Translations under genes and position numbers: made by a program
The notes under the pieces: generated by a model
Database searches by the model: none
Told to the model about the DNA's origin: nothing
Seen by the model: only the letters and a program-made list of their open reading frames with translations
Assembly: GCF_016808335.1 (NCBI RefSeq)
Contig: NC_053138.1
Location: 15,865,900-15,929,899, forward strand
Source of the DNA: Panicum virgatum
Taxonomy: Eukaryota; Streptophyta; Magnoliopsida; Poales; Poaceae
DNA: 64,000 bases
Direction: 5' to 3'
Shown: positions 33,226 through 47,751 of the stretch, piece after piece
How positions within the stretch are numbered: position 1 is the first letter of the stretch
Layout of the letters: each line of letters begins with the position of its first letter

Positions 33226-35768
33226 TGTGACAGAACCGCCAAATTAAAACTCTAATTAAGCGTAATGGCCGTCATTTGAACACATTGGGTGCATTAGCTT
33301 AACGGCTTAATTTGGCGATTCTTTCGCAACCCACGTCCCGATCGAAACAACACCGGAAGTCCCACGCGAAGGAGGGCGCAGATGGTACAAGCACAACATA
33401 ATACTAAAAAAATATATAAACACCATATGAATACAAAATATTAGGTTTTACAACCCGAGTTCACATATACGAATAATTTACAAGATTTGCATAATTTACA
33501 AACTTTACATCCGATGCCCGGAAGTTTTACTAGACTATATCCTACAACTACACTAGCCTGCATAAGCCCTTAATAACCATGACTGATCAGTCACAAAAAT
33601 TGAGGAGCTGCACACTCTACCCTAAGGTGTGCAACCGACCACTCCCTAACCTAGGGGTCTCAGTCTCGCTCCACCACCTCTCACTCCTCTGCATCCCGGC
33701 GGATGAACTTGATACAGCAGGGGCAGAAGTCAACTTCTGTCTGTTCTGAAAATAATGGTGGCAACAAACCCTGAGTATACTAATACTCAGCAAGGTTTAC
33801 CCGACCATTGGGTATACTTAGCCCACATAACTAGACATACAAGACTTTTTGGCCGGTGGTTGTTTTTGCGGAAAAACGCAACTACAAGTGAGTCCTTATT
33901 CCCAAGTTTTAGCTTCAATATAGAGTAAACAATTTACTAAGCTCCAATGTTTTGCAAATCTACAACAATCATGGTGAGCAAACCATTAATTTTTATAATA
34001 GTAGTCCACATCTCATCTCAATTTATTACATTTTCCTTGCTACGATGTGACCAAGAGATCAAGGCCCTCATGGCCGCGAGACACGGCGAATCGATCCGAT
34101 TTAACCTTGCAAGGTGGACCTAACCAACACGGCACACAAAAGCCCCGTCGGACCCCACGCACCAACCTTTCCCCTCCCCGCCTCGAACTACAGAACCGCC
34201 CCACCTACATATAGTCAGTCGAGCTCAACGTGAGACCACCAAAAGTAAACATATGCATCTCATTTCTTCGCGACTACTCGACTCGCCCTAAGGGGTGGTG
34301 ATGAAGTTCTGTACTTTCGAAGCAAGGCAGTACTCGGCTTGCCGGTTTCGACTACCTCCTACTCCCGGCATGCGGTTAGTACAATTCAATCCCCGATCAG
34401 CACAGCCGACAACAGAACGGTCCTTAATCAACACAGATGTGGCTATACCTTCTCCCATCCGGTCTCCCATCCCTTACCTTCCATCTCGAATATAATAAAG
34501 CACATACTGTAATATAAGGACATCCTATATCTCGCGAGTGATAGAATTATCACTCGACTTCTATCGAGCCCTATTAAGCATAGCAGTGCTAACGACCTAT
34601 TCATACTAGTATGAGGCCCAGGAAAAACTAGGAATCATGCAACTAAGGTTTCAACCAATTCCTAAATCTAATGCACAAATATTAGAGACATATATAGATG
34701 ACATAATTTAAAATATTAGGATGTGCACCGGGGCTTGCCTTGAGTCTGCGGCTCCGTGCTAGGGTGAGATGGGCCTTGGACTTGCTCCTCACGATCCTCC
34801 TGCTGCGGGGCTTGCCCCTGCGGCTCCTGTGGCTCCGCAACCACCTCGTATACGACTCCTTCAGCGGCGGCGTCTATACGTATGCATATGACATGAGAAT
34901 GTATGCAATATAATTTGAAACTTTGAAATAAACCTTAACCACTTACAAATACTACTAACCACACAACCCGACGTTCATAACTCTGCAAAACCGGAATATC
35001 CGGATTTAAATCCGGAATATCCGGATTCCCAAATCCGGAGTTTCCGGGGCTATACCCGGAGTTTCGCCCGGAGTGTCAAAAACCCGGAGTATCCGGGCTT
35101 ATACCCGGAGTCTCCGGACCCGACAGCATTTTTCGCCCCAAAAACTGAAATCATGATCTCTAGCAAAAATCAACCCACAAAAATCGAAACCCTCCTAGAC
35201 CCTAGTAGAGTGATTCATAAGAAGATGACTAACCGGAGGAAATCGATTTAAACCCCCTAGAACAAGTGCCTTGCCAAACCCTAGCTTATTTACCTTGGGG
35301 CGAGCTCTTCCTTGCACCAAGAGCTTGAACTCAAGCCGCCCATGGAAGGAGCATGCGGGAGAGATGATCCACCACCCAATTGAAGCTCCCTTGGCCTTGG
35401 ATCAAGGGTAGAGGGAGGGTTTTGGGTCTCTAGGGTTTGGGGTGAGAGAGAGCACGAGAGAGAGTGAGAGAGCATGGGAGAGAGTGAGAGAGAGAGCACG
35501 GGAGAGAGTGAATAATGTTTTATAACGTTTGGGAATAGCAAAAGGACCAAAACATGAGATATAAAGTTCCAGGTCCGGAGTATCCGGAAGAATATCCGGA
35601 GTATCCGGGTAAATCCGGAATTTCCGGATTCATACCCGGAGTATCCGGGTTCCGTTGGCCCCAGGATTTGAAATCGAGTTTTGAGTCGATTTGTGACTCG
35701 ACTTATAACCGAGAGAATTTGGTCACTAGTTACCTAGTTAAACCCAAGTTTAACACATGGTTGTTACA
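33226..35768 (-). repeat. LTR3 (inner LTR, shared by units 2 and 3)
   Basis: 2543 bp; I found no difference from LTR2 by eye. It is bounded by the unit 2 primer site and the unit 3 polypurine tract. Confidence 0.95.
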
Positions 35769-35779
35769 ATATTCCCCCC
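35769..35779 (-). other. Polypurine tract, unit 3
   Basis: GGGGGGAATAT on the minus strand, adjoining LTR3. Confidence 0.8.
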
Positions 35780-35814
35780 AAAAAGAAATCTCGTCCCGAG
35801 ATTTAATGGATGTG

Positions 35815-38800
35815 CTAAATTGAGGAAAATGGAACTTGGTGAGTACCTTGATACATTTGTAATAATTCCGGATATTTAGACCGAATGAAGTCCTCCGTCT
35901 CCCAAGTAGCTTCTCGCTCGGAGTGATTACTCCACTGGACCTTATAAAAATTGCTGGTTTGATTCCGAGTAACCCGGGTCTTGTGATCAACAATCCTTAC
36001 CGGATGCTCTGGATAAATAAGATCGGGCTCCAGCTGTAAATTTTCCGTATCAACAGCCTCAGTTGGAACTCGGAGGCACTTCTTGAGCTGGGATACATGT
36101 AAGATATTGTGGACCGCCGATAAATGTGGTGGAAGCTCCACTCGATATGCCACCGGCCCACAACGCTCAACGATAGGAAACGGCCCAACATAGCAGGGTG
36201 CTAGCTTTCCCCATACTCCGAATCATTGAACACCCTTCATTGGAGAGACCCGGAGGTAAACACGATCACCAACTTCAAATATCAGAGGCCAACGTCTCTT
36301 ATCTGCATAACTCTTTTGGCGGTATTGAGCGGTTTTCAAATTTGCCTGTATAAGACGAACCTGGTCCTCAGCTTCGCTAACCATATCGGGTCCAAAGAAG
36401 TTCCGTTCACCGGCTTCCGACCAGTTCAATGGAGTTCTACACCTCCGTCCATACAAGGCTTCAAAGGGTGCCATTTTGATACTTTCCTGATAGCTGTTGT
36501 TGTAAGAGAATTCAGCGAGGGGCAGGCACTCATCCCATTTCTTACTATAAGAGAGTACACAGGCCCGCGGCATATCTTCCAAAATCTGATTAATCCTCTC
36601 GGTTTGGCCATCGGTCTGAGGATGATAAGCCGAACTGCGGATCAATTGTGTACCTAAAGCGGCATGGAACTGTTCCCAGAACCGTGCAATGAATTGTGCC
36701 CCATGATCTAAAATAATAGTCTTAGGAATCCCATGGAGACTCACAATACGGTCCATGTACAGTTGAGCATATTGCCTCACCATATAAGAAGTCTTTACCG
36801 GAAGAAAATGGGCTACCTTTGTGAGTCGATCAACTATTACCCAAATGGAATCATACCCTTTAGATGTGTTGGGTAGACCGACAATAAAATCCATACTGAT
36901 GTCTTCCCACTTTCCTGAAGGAATATTCAGAGGTTGAAACATTCCGGCAGGTTTCAAATGGCTTGGTTTCACCCTCCGGCAAATGTCACATTCTGATACA
37001 TACTTAGCAATTTCTCGCTTCATCCTCGTCCACCAAAACCTCTGTTTCAAATCTTGGTACATTTTATTGCTGCCCGGGTGGATAGAATACCTAGAGAGGT
37101 GAGCCTCATTAAGAATCTAATTTCGAAGCTCTAAATCTTTAGGTACCACCAATCGATTTTTAAACCAGAGAATTGCCTCACTATCCTGATGGAAGCATTG
37201 AATCCGAGGATCATTTTCGCCAAGCCTCTGTCTGATCTTGCACATGCCCACATCATTTCTCTGAGCAGCAATAATTTGATCCCGAAGGGTTGGAGTGAGG
37301 GTAATGTTGGTAAGTGTACCCTCAGCTATCATAACTAGATTCAACTTCTCCATTTCTTGGCATAGAGTTGCATGCACAGGTATTGCTGAGGTGCAGTTGC
37401 AATTCACTTTTCTACTTAATGTGTCTGCAACAACGTTGGCTTTGCCCGGGTGATAATGAATCTCCAGATCATAATCTTTAATCAGCTTTAACCACCGCCT
37501 CTGGCGCAAATTTAGCTCCCTCTGGGTAAAGATGTACTTGAGACTCTTATGGTCGGAGTAGATATGTACTGGATTACCCAAGAGATAGTGACGCCAGATC
37601 TTCAGAGCGTGAACCACTGCGGCTAGCTCCAAATCATGGGTGGCATAATTCTCTTCATGTCGCCTAAGGGCTCTGGAGGCATAAGCAATCACCCGCTGAT
37701 CTTGCATGAGAACACAGCCGATCCCCGTGCCTGATGCATCACAATACACATCAAAAGGCCGAGTAACGTCCGGCTAAGCCAAAACAGGGGCCGACGTCAG
37801 TATCTTTCTCAAAGTCTGGAAAGCATGTTCACATTTTTCGTCCCAAACAAACTTCACCCCTTTCTTAATCAATTCCGTCATGGGCCTAGCAATTTTAGAG
37901 AAGTCCGGTACAAACCGGCGATAATAACCTGCTAGCCCAAGAAAACTCCGGATCTCTGGAATGGAGGATTGTACTTTCCAATTCAGGACATCCTGAATCT
38001 TGCTAGGATCAACAGAAATCCCCTTGTCTGAGATGATGTGGCCCAAGAACTGGACTTCTTTGAGCCAGAAATCACATTTGCTGAATTTAGCATACAGCTT
38101 GTGTTCCCGCAGGCGCTGAAGCACAATGCGGAGATGTTCTGCATGCTCCTCCTCATTCTTGGAGAACACAAGAATGTCATCAATGAAAACTACGACAAAC
38201 TTATCTAGCTCAGGCATGAACACTGAGTTCATGAGATACATGAAATGAGCAGGGGCATTTGTCAGCCCGAAAGACATAACCAGATATTCATACAGCCCGT
38301 ATCTGGTAGAAAAGGCCGTCTTAGGAATATCTTCTACTCGGATTTTGATCTGATGGTAACCCGAGCGGAGATCAATCTTGGAAAACACCTTGGCCCCGAA
38401 CAACTGATCAAACAGGATGTCAATTCGGAGAAGTGGATATTTATTATTAATTGTGACGGCATTTAGAAGTCTATAGTCCACGCACAACCTGAGGCTTTGA
38501 TCTTTCTTTTTAACGAAGAGTGTTGGACAGCCCCAGGGCGAAGTGCTAGGACGGATATAGCCTTTATCGAGCAGCTCTTGCAACTGCTTCTTTAATTCCG
38601 CCAGTTCATTGGGTGGCATCCGATAGGGTCTTCTAGAGATGGGTGCCGTGCCCGGTTGCAACTCAATGGCAAACTCCACATTTCGATCCGGTGGCATGCC
38701 AGGCAAATCATCCGGAAAAACATCCAGGTATTCACACACCACTGATATATCGGCTAGGCTCTTGCCCTCAGTGTGGTGCACAATAGGAGTCATCGACTTA

Positions 38801-40253
38801 TGATTCATCAAAGATAGTGTCATGAACCATGAAGAGGAGAGTTTACGTACACCACATATGATGACGTATCTAGGAGAATCCCATGAAATTTCATCCAATT
38901 CATTCCAAGAATAATGTCCACTTTCTGAGTTGGCAACATAATCAGATGAGTGTCAAAGATTTTTCCTTGGAATTGCAAAGGTACTTGCTTAACCGTTTGA
39001 TTGGTTATTAATTACCCTCCAGGCGAATGGATATTGTACGGAATCGACATATTTCCTATTTCCAATCCAAGTCTAGTAGCACAATCCTTGCTAATGAACG
39101 TGTGAGATGCCCCAGAATCAAATAATACCGTAATGGGTTGATCGTTTATGGAAAACGTACCCGCCATCACTGGAGCTCCCTCTGGAATGCCCTCGAGGGT
39201 GGTGTAGTGCACTTGCCCCGGCTTGAAATGAGCCATGTTCTGCTTCTGGCTCAGCTGACCGGACTGCTGGCCCTGCTTTGGTGGCATCGGGCAGTTCCGT
39301 GTAAAGTGTCCCAGCTGCCCACAGTTGTAGCACGGGAATAAATTGGGGCGCATCCCCGGCTGCTGCACCCATACTTTCTGCTCACCCTGCTGAGGAACAG
39401 GAGGTCTGGTTGTCCCCTGTGATGATGTGTACTGAGGGGGCCTGTATCCCCACTGCTGTTGTGGCTGGTGCTGAAAAGGGGCTCTCTGTGGGCCCGACTG
39501 CACCAAGCGAAACCTCTGGGGAGTGCTACTTGAAGATCCCGCTGCCGGCGGCTTTCTTTTCTTCTCTACCTTGTGAGCTAGGTGGGCGTCCTCCTGAATG
39601 ATAGCCCCATTGACTAGCTCACTGAAAGTGTCAAACTTGACCATTGCCAGGCGATCCTGGAGCTTACTGCTAAGCCCCTGCCGGAAACACGCCTGCTTCT
39701 TCTCATCAGTGTCTACATGGTACCCGGCATATTGTGACAAAGTGTTGAAGGCCTGAGAGTACTGCAGGACACTGCTGTTACCCTGTTTCAGGGCCAAGAA
39801 CTCTGTGAGCTTCCTGCGAATGACCCTTGCAGGAATGTGATATGCTCTAAAGGCGTTCTTGAACTCCGCCCAGCTGAATTGAGTGCCCGCCGGAAATGTA
39901 GCCACATAATTGTCCCACCATGTGCGAGCAGGGCCCCTAAGCTGCTAGGCGGCAAATCCTGTCTTGTCCCCATCATTATACGGGTGCAGGGTGAATTTGG
40001 ACTCTATGGTCCGGAGCCAGCTGTCTGCTTCCAGCGACTCATCTGCTTTGTGAAATAACGGCGGTTGGGTGCTCAGAAATTGCTCATATCCAGGAATAGG
40101 TGGCCGGTGGTGATGCTCAGGCTGCGGCGCTCTGCCCTGCGCCACAAGCTCACGGAGGAGTGCCGTCTGCTCATCGCGCCCAGTGAGCATGGCCGCAATG
40201 GCCTAAGCCAACTCAGGAGGGTTCGGTGGCTCTCCCATTCTGCATTCAACCAT
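35815..40253 (-). pseudogene. gag-pol of array unit 3, multiple premature stops
   Basis: It has the same domains, stops and frameshift as unit 1. Private or shared variants: A at 36782 (integrase, Met codon, as in unit 2), C at 39929 and C at 40149 (gag, as in unit 4), and A at 39978 (seen only here). Confidence 0.93.
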
Positions 40254-40709
40254 GGTTGAATTAGTCCCAAAAATTTTGATTACAAGCAATCAACCATGGA
40301 AGAAGGCAGAAAGCGCAATTTAAATCAAAAAGCCGGAACTCTTTTTGCAACTAAATCCGGACTATCCGGATTTTCACCCGGAATATCCGGGTACCCCCAC
40401 CCAGAATATCCGGAACTATATCCGGAGTATCCGGATATTCATATCACGTTTACATTGTTCCCACCCACTAAATGCAAGAATCCTTTTAAATCAATGAATG
40501 GCATGATGCACAATGCATGATCGTCCTACGGTAACCTCTCAGCCCCAACCCAACAATCTAGCTACAACTCTAACATTAGCTATATAGGGCTATTACGATT
40601 AACCCCCGCCCACACTACTAAATAACATTTTGCCTTAAGTCGAAGTTTTATTTTTAAGTCGTAAAAACCTTAAAACTAGTCATGCTCGTACCATCCCCAG
40701 TGCGTTTCG

Positions 40710-40721
40710 GCTCTGATACCA
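40710..40721 (-). other. Primer-binding site, unit 3
   Basis: TGGTATCAGAGC on the minus strand, two bases from LTR4. Confidence 0.9.
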
Positions 40722-40723
40722 GC

Positions 40724-43266
40724 TGTGACAGAACCGCCAAATTAAAACTCTAATTAAGCGTAATGGCCGTCATTTGAACACATTGGGTGCATTAGCTTAA
40801 CGGCTTAATTTGGCGATTCTTTCGCAACCCACGTCCCGATCGAAACAACACCGGAAGTCCCACGCGAAGGAGGGCGCAGATGGTACAAGCACAACATAAT
40901 ACTAAAAAAATATATAAACACCATATGAATACAAAATATTAGGTTTTACAACCCGAGTTCACATATACGAATAATTTACAAGATTTGCATAATTTACAAA
41001 CTTTACATCCGATGCCCGGAAGTTTTACTAGACTATATCCTACAACTACACTAGCCTGCATAAGCCCTTAATAACCATGACTGATCAGTCACAAAAATTG
41101 AGGAGCTGCACACTCTACCCTAAGGTGTGCAACCGACCACTCCCTAACCTAGGGGTCTCAGTCTCGCTCCACCACCTCTCACTCCTCTGCATCCCGGCGG
41201 ATGAACTTGATACAGCAGGGGCAGAAGTCAACTTCTGTCTGTTCTGAAAATAATGGTGGCAACAAACCCTGAGTATACTAATACTCAGCAAGGTTTACCC
41301 GACCATTGGGTATACTTAGCCCACATAACTAGACATACAAGACTTTTTGGCCGGTGGTTGTTTTTGCGGAAAAACGCAACTACAAGTGAGTCCTTATTCC
41401 CAAGTTTTAGCTTCAATATAGAGTAAACAATTTACTAAGCTCCAATGTTTTGCAAATCTACAACAATCATGGTGAGCAAACCATTAATTTTTATAATAGT
41501 AGTCCACATCTCATCTCAATTTATTACATTTTCCTTGCTACGATGTGACCAAGAGATCAAGGCCCTCATGGCCGCGAGACACGGCGAATCGATCCGATTT
41601 AACCTTGCAAGGTGGACCTAACCAACACGGCACACAAAAGCCCCGTCGGACCCCACGCACCAACCTTTCCCCTCCCCGCCTCGAACTACAGAACCGCCCC
41701 ACCTACATATAGTCAGTCGAGCTCAACGTGAGACCACCAAAAGTAAACATATGCATCTCATTTCTTCGCGACTACTCGACTCGCCCTAAGGGGTGGTGAT
41801 GAAGTTCTGTACTTTCGAAGCAAGGCAGTACTCGGCTTGCCGGTTTCGACTACCTCCTACTCCCGGCATGCGGTTAGTACAATTCAATCCCCGATCAGCA
41901 CAGCCGACAACAGAACGGTCCTTAATCAACACAGATGTGGCTATACCTTCTCCCATCCGGTCTCCCATCCCTTACCTTCCATCTCGAATATAATAAAGCA
42001 CATACTGTAATATAAGGACATCCTATATCTCGCGAGTGATAGAATTATCACTCGACTTCTATCGAGCCCTATTAAGCATAGCAGTGCTAACGACCTATTC
42101 ATACTAGTATGAGGCCCAGGAAAAACTAGGAATCATGCAACTAAGGTTTCAACCAATTCCTAAATCTAATGCACAAATATTAGAGACATATATAGATGAC
42201 ATAATTTAAAATATTAGGATGTGCACCGGGGCTTGCCTTGAGTCTGCGGCTCCGTGCTAGGGTGAGATGGGCCTTGGACTTGCTCCTCACGATCCTCCTG
42301 CTGCGGGGCTTGCCCCTGCGGCTCCTGTGGCTCCGCAACCACCTCGTATACGACTCCTTCAGCGGCGGCGTCTATACGTATGCATATGACATGAGAATGT
42401 ATGCAATATAATTTGAAACTTTGAAATAAACCTTAACCACTTACAAATACTACTAACCACACAACCCGACGTTCATAACTCTGCAAAACCGGAATATCCG
42501 GATTTAAATCCGGAATATCCGGATTCCCAAATCCGGAGTTTCCGGGGCTATACCCGGAGTTTCGCCCGGAGTGTCAAAAACCCGGAGTATCCGGGCTTAT
42601 ACCCGGAGTCTCCGGACCCGACAGCATTTTTCGCCCCAAAAACTGAAATCATGATCTCTAGCAAAAATCAACCCACAAAAATCGAAACCCTCCTAGACCC
42701 TAGTAGAGTGATTCATAAGAAGATGACTAACCGGAGGAAATCGATTTAAACCCCCTAGAACAAGTGCCTTGCCAAACCCTAGCTTATTTACCTTGGGGCG
42801 AGCTCTTCCTTGCACCAAGAGCTTGAACTCAAGCCGCCCATGGAAGGAGCATGCGGGAGAGATGATCCACCACCCAATTGAAGCTCCCTTGGCCTTGGAT
42901 CAAGGGTAGAGGGAGGGTTTTGGGTCTCTAGGGTTTGGGGTGAGAGAGAGCACGAGAGAGAGTGAGAGAGCATGGGAGAGAGTGAGAGAGAGAGCACGGG
43001 AGAGAGTGAATAATGTTTTATAACGTTTGGGAATAGCAAAAGGACCAAAACATGAGATATAAAGTTCCAGGTCCGGAGTATCCGGAAGAATATCCGGAGT
43101 ATCCGGGTAAATCCGGAATTTCCGGATTCATACCCGGAGTATCCGGGTTCCGTTGGCCCCAGGATTTGAAATCGAGTTTTGAGTCGATTTGTGACTCGAC
43201 TTATAACCGAGAGAATTTGGTCACTAGTTACCTAGTTAAACCCAAGTTTAACACATGGTTGTTACA
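40724..43266 (-). repeat. LTR4 (inner LTR, shared by units 3 and 4)
   Basis: 2543 bp; again indistinguishable by eye from LTR2 and LTR3. It is bounded by the unit 3 primer site and the unit 4 polypurine tract. Confidence 0.95.
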
Positions 43267-43277
43267 ATATTCCCCCC
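43267..43277 (-). other. Polypurine tract, unit 4
   Basis: GGGGGGAATAT on the minus strand, adjoining LTR4. Confidence 0.8.
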
Positions 43278-43312
43278 AAAAAGAAATCTCGTCCCGAGAT
43301 TTAATGGATGTG

Positions 43313-46300
43313 CTAAATTGAGGAAAATGGAACTTGGTGAGTACCTTGATACATTTGTAATAATTCCGGATATTTAGACCGAATGAAGTCCTCCGTCTCC
43401 CAAGTAGCTTCTCGCTCGGAGTGATTACTCCACTGGACCTTATAAAAATTGCTGGTTTGATTCCGAGTAACCCGGGTCTTGTGATCAACAATCCTTACCG
43501 GATGCTCTGGATAAATAAGATCGGGCTCCAGCTGTAAATTTTCCGTATCAACAGCCTCAGTTGGAACTCGGAGGCACTTCTTGAGCTGGGATACATGTAA
43601 GATATTGTGGACCGCCGATAAATGTGGTGGAAGCTCCACTCGATATGCCACCGGCCCACAACGCTCAACGATAGGAAACGGCCCAACATAGCAGGGTGCT
43701 AGCTTTCCCCATACTCCGAATCATTGAACACCCTTCATTGGAGAGACCCGGAGGTAAACACGATCACCAACTTCAAATATCAGAGGCCAACGTCTCTTAT
43801 CTGCATAACTCTTTTGGCGGTATTGAGCGGTTTTCAAATTTGCCTGTATAAGACGAACCTGGTCCTCAGCTTCGCTAACCATATCGGGTCCAAAGAAGTT
43901 CCGTTCACCGGCTTCCGACCAGTTCAATGGAGTTCTACACCTCCGTCCATACAAGGCTTCAAAGGGTGCCATTTTGATACTTTCCTGATAGCTGTTGTTG
44001 TAAGAGAATTCAGCGAGGGGCAGGCACTCATCCCATTTCTTACTATAAGAGAGTACACAGGCCCGCGGCATATCTTCCAAAATCTGATTAATCCTCTCGG
44101 TTTGGCCATCGGTCTGAGGATGATAAGCCGAACTGCGGATCAATTGTGTACCTAAAGCGGCATGGAACTGTTCCCAGAACCGTGCAATGAATTGTGCCCC
44201 ATGATCTAAAATAATAGTCTTAGGAATCCCATGGAGACTCACAATACGGTCCATGTACAGTTGAGCATATTGCCTCACCGTATAAGAAGTCTTTACCGGA
44301 AGAAAATGGGCTACCTTTGTGAGTCGATCAACTATTACCCAAATGGAATCATACCCTTTAGATGTGTTGGGTAGACCGACAATAAAATCCATACTGATGT
44401 CTTCCCACTTTCCTGAAGGAATATTCAGAGGTTGAAACATTCCGGCAGGTTTCAAATGGCTTGGTTTCACCCTCCGGCAAATGTCACATTCTGATACATA
44501 CTTAGCAATTTCTCGCTTCATCCTCGTCCACCAAAACCTCTGTTTCAAATCTTGGTACATTTTATTGCTGCCCGGGTGGATAGAATACCTAGAGAGGTGA
44601 GCCTCATTAAGAATCTAATTTCGAAGCTCTAAATCTTTAGGTACCACCAATCGATTTTTAAACCAGAGAATTGCCTCACTATCCTGATGGAAGCATTGAA
44701 TCCGAGGATCATTTTCGCCAAGCCTCTGTCTGATCTTGCACATGCCCACATCATTTCTCTGAGCAGCAATAATTTGATCCCGAAGGGTTGGAGTGAGGGT
44801 AATGTTGGTAAGTGTACCCTCAGCTATCATAACTAGATTCAACTTCTCCATTTCTTGGCATAGAGTTGCATGCACAGGTATTGCTGAGGTGCAGTTGCAA
44901 TTCACTTTTCTACTTAATGTGTCTGCAACAACGTTGGCTTTGCCCGGGTGATAATGAATCTCCAGATCATAATCTTTAATCAGCTTTAACCACCGCCTCT
45001 GGCGCAAATTTAGCTCCCTCTGGGTAAAGATGTACTTGAGACTCTTATGGTCGGAGTAGATATGTACTGGATTACCCAAGAGATAGTGACGCCAGATCTT
45101 CAGAGCGTGAACCACTGCGGCTAGCTCCAAATCATGGGTGGCATAATTCTCTTCATGTCGCCTAAGGGCTCTGGAGGCATAAGCAATCACCCGCTGATCT
45201 TGCATGAGAACACAGCCGATCCCCGTGCCTGATGCATCACAATACACATCAAAAGGCCGAGTAACGTCCGGCTAAGCCAAAACAGGGGCCGACGTCAGTA
45301 TCTTTCTCAAAGTCTGGAAAGCATGTTCACATTTTTCGTCCCAAACAAACTTCACCCCTTTCTTAATCAATTCCGTCATGGGCCTAGCAATTTTAGAGAA
45401 GTCCGGTACAAACCGGCGATAATAACCTGCTAGCCCAAGAAAACTCCGGATCTCTGGAATGGAGGATTGTACTTTCCAATTCAGGACATCCTGAATCTTG
45501 CTAGGATCAACAGAAATCCCCTTGTCTGAGATGATGTGGCCCAAGAACTGGACTTCTTTGAGCCAGAAATCACATTTGCTGAATTTAGCATACAGCTTGT
45601 GTTCCCGCAGGCGCTGAAGCACAATGCGGAGATGTTCTGCATGCTCCTCCTCATTCTTGGAGAACACAAGAATGTCATCAATGAAAACTACGACAAACTT
45701 ATCTAGCTCAGGCATGAACACTGAGTTCATGAGATACATGAAATGAGCAGGGGCATTTGTCAGCCCGAAAGACATAACCAGATATTCATACAGCCCGTAT
45801 CTGGTAGAAAAGGCCGTCTTAGGAATATCTTCTACTCGGATTTTGATCTGATGGTAACCCGAGCGGAGATCAATCTTGGAAAACACCTTGGCCCCGAACA
45901 ACTGATCAAACAGGATGTCAATTCGGAGAAGTGGATATTTATTATTAATTGTGACGGCATTTAGAAGTCTATAGTCCACGCACAACCTGAGGCTTTGATC
46001 TTTCTTTTTAACGAAGAGTGTTGGACAGCCCCAGGGCGAAGTGCTAGGACGGATATAGCCTTTATCGAGCAGCTCTTGCAACTGCTTCTTTAATTCCGCC
46101 AGTTCATTGGGTGGCATCCGATAGGGTCTTCTAGAGATGGGTGCCGTGCCCGGTTGCAACTCAATGGCAAACTCCACATTTCGATCCGGTGGCATGCCAG
46201 GCAAATCATCCGGAAAAACATCCAGGTATTCACACACCACTGATATATCGGCTAGGCTCTTGCCCTCAGTGTGGTGCACAATAGGAGTCATCGACTTATG

Positions 46301-47751
46301 ATTCATCAAAGATAGTGTCATGAACCATGAAGAGGAGAGTTTACGTACACCACATATGATGACGTATCTAGGAGAATCCCATGAAATTTCATCCAATTCA
46401 TTCCAAGAATAATGTCCACTTTCTGAGTTGGCAACATAATCAGATGAGTGTCAAAGATTTTTCCTTGGAATTGCAAAGGTACTTGCTTAACCGTTTGATT
46501 GGTTATTAATTACCCTCCAGGCGAATGGATATTGTACGGAATCGACATATTTCCTATTTCCAATCCAAGTCTAGTAGCACAATCCTTGCTAATGAACGTG
46601 TGAGATGCCCCAGAATCAAATAATACCGTAATGGGTTGATCGTTTATGGAAAACGTACCCGCCATCACTGGAGCTCCCTCTGGAATGCCCTCGAGGGTGG
46701 TGTAGTGCACTTGCCCCGGCTTGAAATGAGCCATGTTCTGCTTCTGGCTCAGCTGACCGGACTGCTGGCCCTGCTTTGGTGGCATCGGGCAGTTCCGTGT
46801 AAAGTGTCCCAGCTGCCCACAGTTGTAGCACGGGAATAAATTGGGGCGCATCCCCGGCTGCTGCACCCATACTTTCTGCTCACCCTGCTGAGGAACAGGA
46901 GGTCTGGTTGTCCCCTGTGATGATGTGTACTGAGGGGGCCTGTATCCCCACTGCTGTTGTGGCTGGTGCTGAAAAGGGGCTCTCTGTGGGCCCGACTGCA
47001 CCAAGCGAAACCTCTGGGGAGTGCTACTTGAAGATCCCGCTGCCGGCGGCTTTCTTTTCTTCTCTACCTTGTGAGCTAGGTGGGCGTCCTCCTGAATGAT
47101 AGCCCCATTGACTAGCTCACTGAAAGTGTCAAACTTGACCATTGCCAGGCGATCCTGGAGCTTACTGCTAAGCCCCTGCCGGAAACACGCCTGCTTCTTC
47201 TCATCAGTGTCTACATGGTACCCGGCATATTGTGACAAAGTGTTGAAGGCCTGAGAGTACTGCAGGACACTGCTGTTACCCTGTTTCAGGGCCAAGAACT
47301 CTGTGAGCTTCCTGCGAATGACCCTTGCAGGAATGTGATATGCTCTAAAGGCGTTCTTGAACTCCGCCCAGCTGAATTGAGTGCCCGCCGGAAATGTAGC
47401 CACATAATTGTCCCACCATGTGCGAGCAGGGCCCCTAAGCTGCTAGGCGGCAAATCCTGTCTTGTCCCCATCATTGTACGGGTGCAGGGTGAATTTGGAC
47501 TCTATGGTCCGGAGCCAGCTGTCTGCTTCCAGCGACTCATCTGCTTTGTGAAATAACGGCGGTTGGGTGCTCAGAAATTGCTCATATCCAGGAATAGGTG
47601 GCCGGTGGTGATGCTCAGGCTGCGGCGCTCTGCCCTGCGCCACAAGCTCACGGAGGAGTGCCGTCTGCTCATCGCGCCCAGTGAGCATGGCCGCAATGGC
47701 CTAAGCCAACTCAGGAGGGTTCGGTGGCTCTCCCATTCTGCATTCAACCAT
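43313..47751 (-). pseudogene. gag-pol of array unit 4, multiple premature stops
   Basis: It has the same domains, stops and frameshift as unit 1. It carries G at 44280 (integrase, Thr codon, as in unit 1) with C at 47427 in gag (as in unit 3), and T at 47824 in the 5' leader (only here). Confidence 0.93.
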
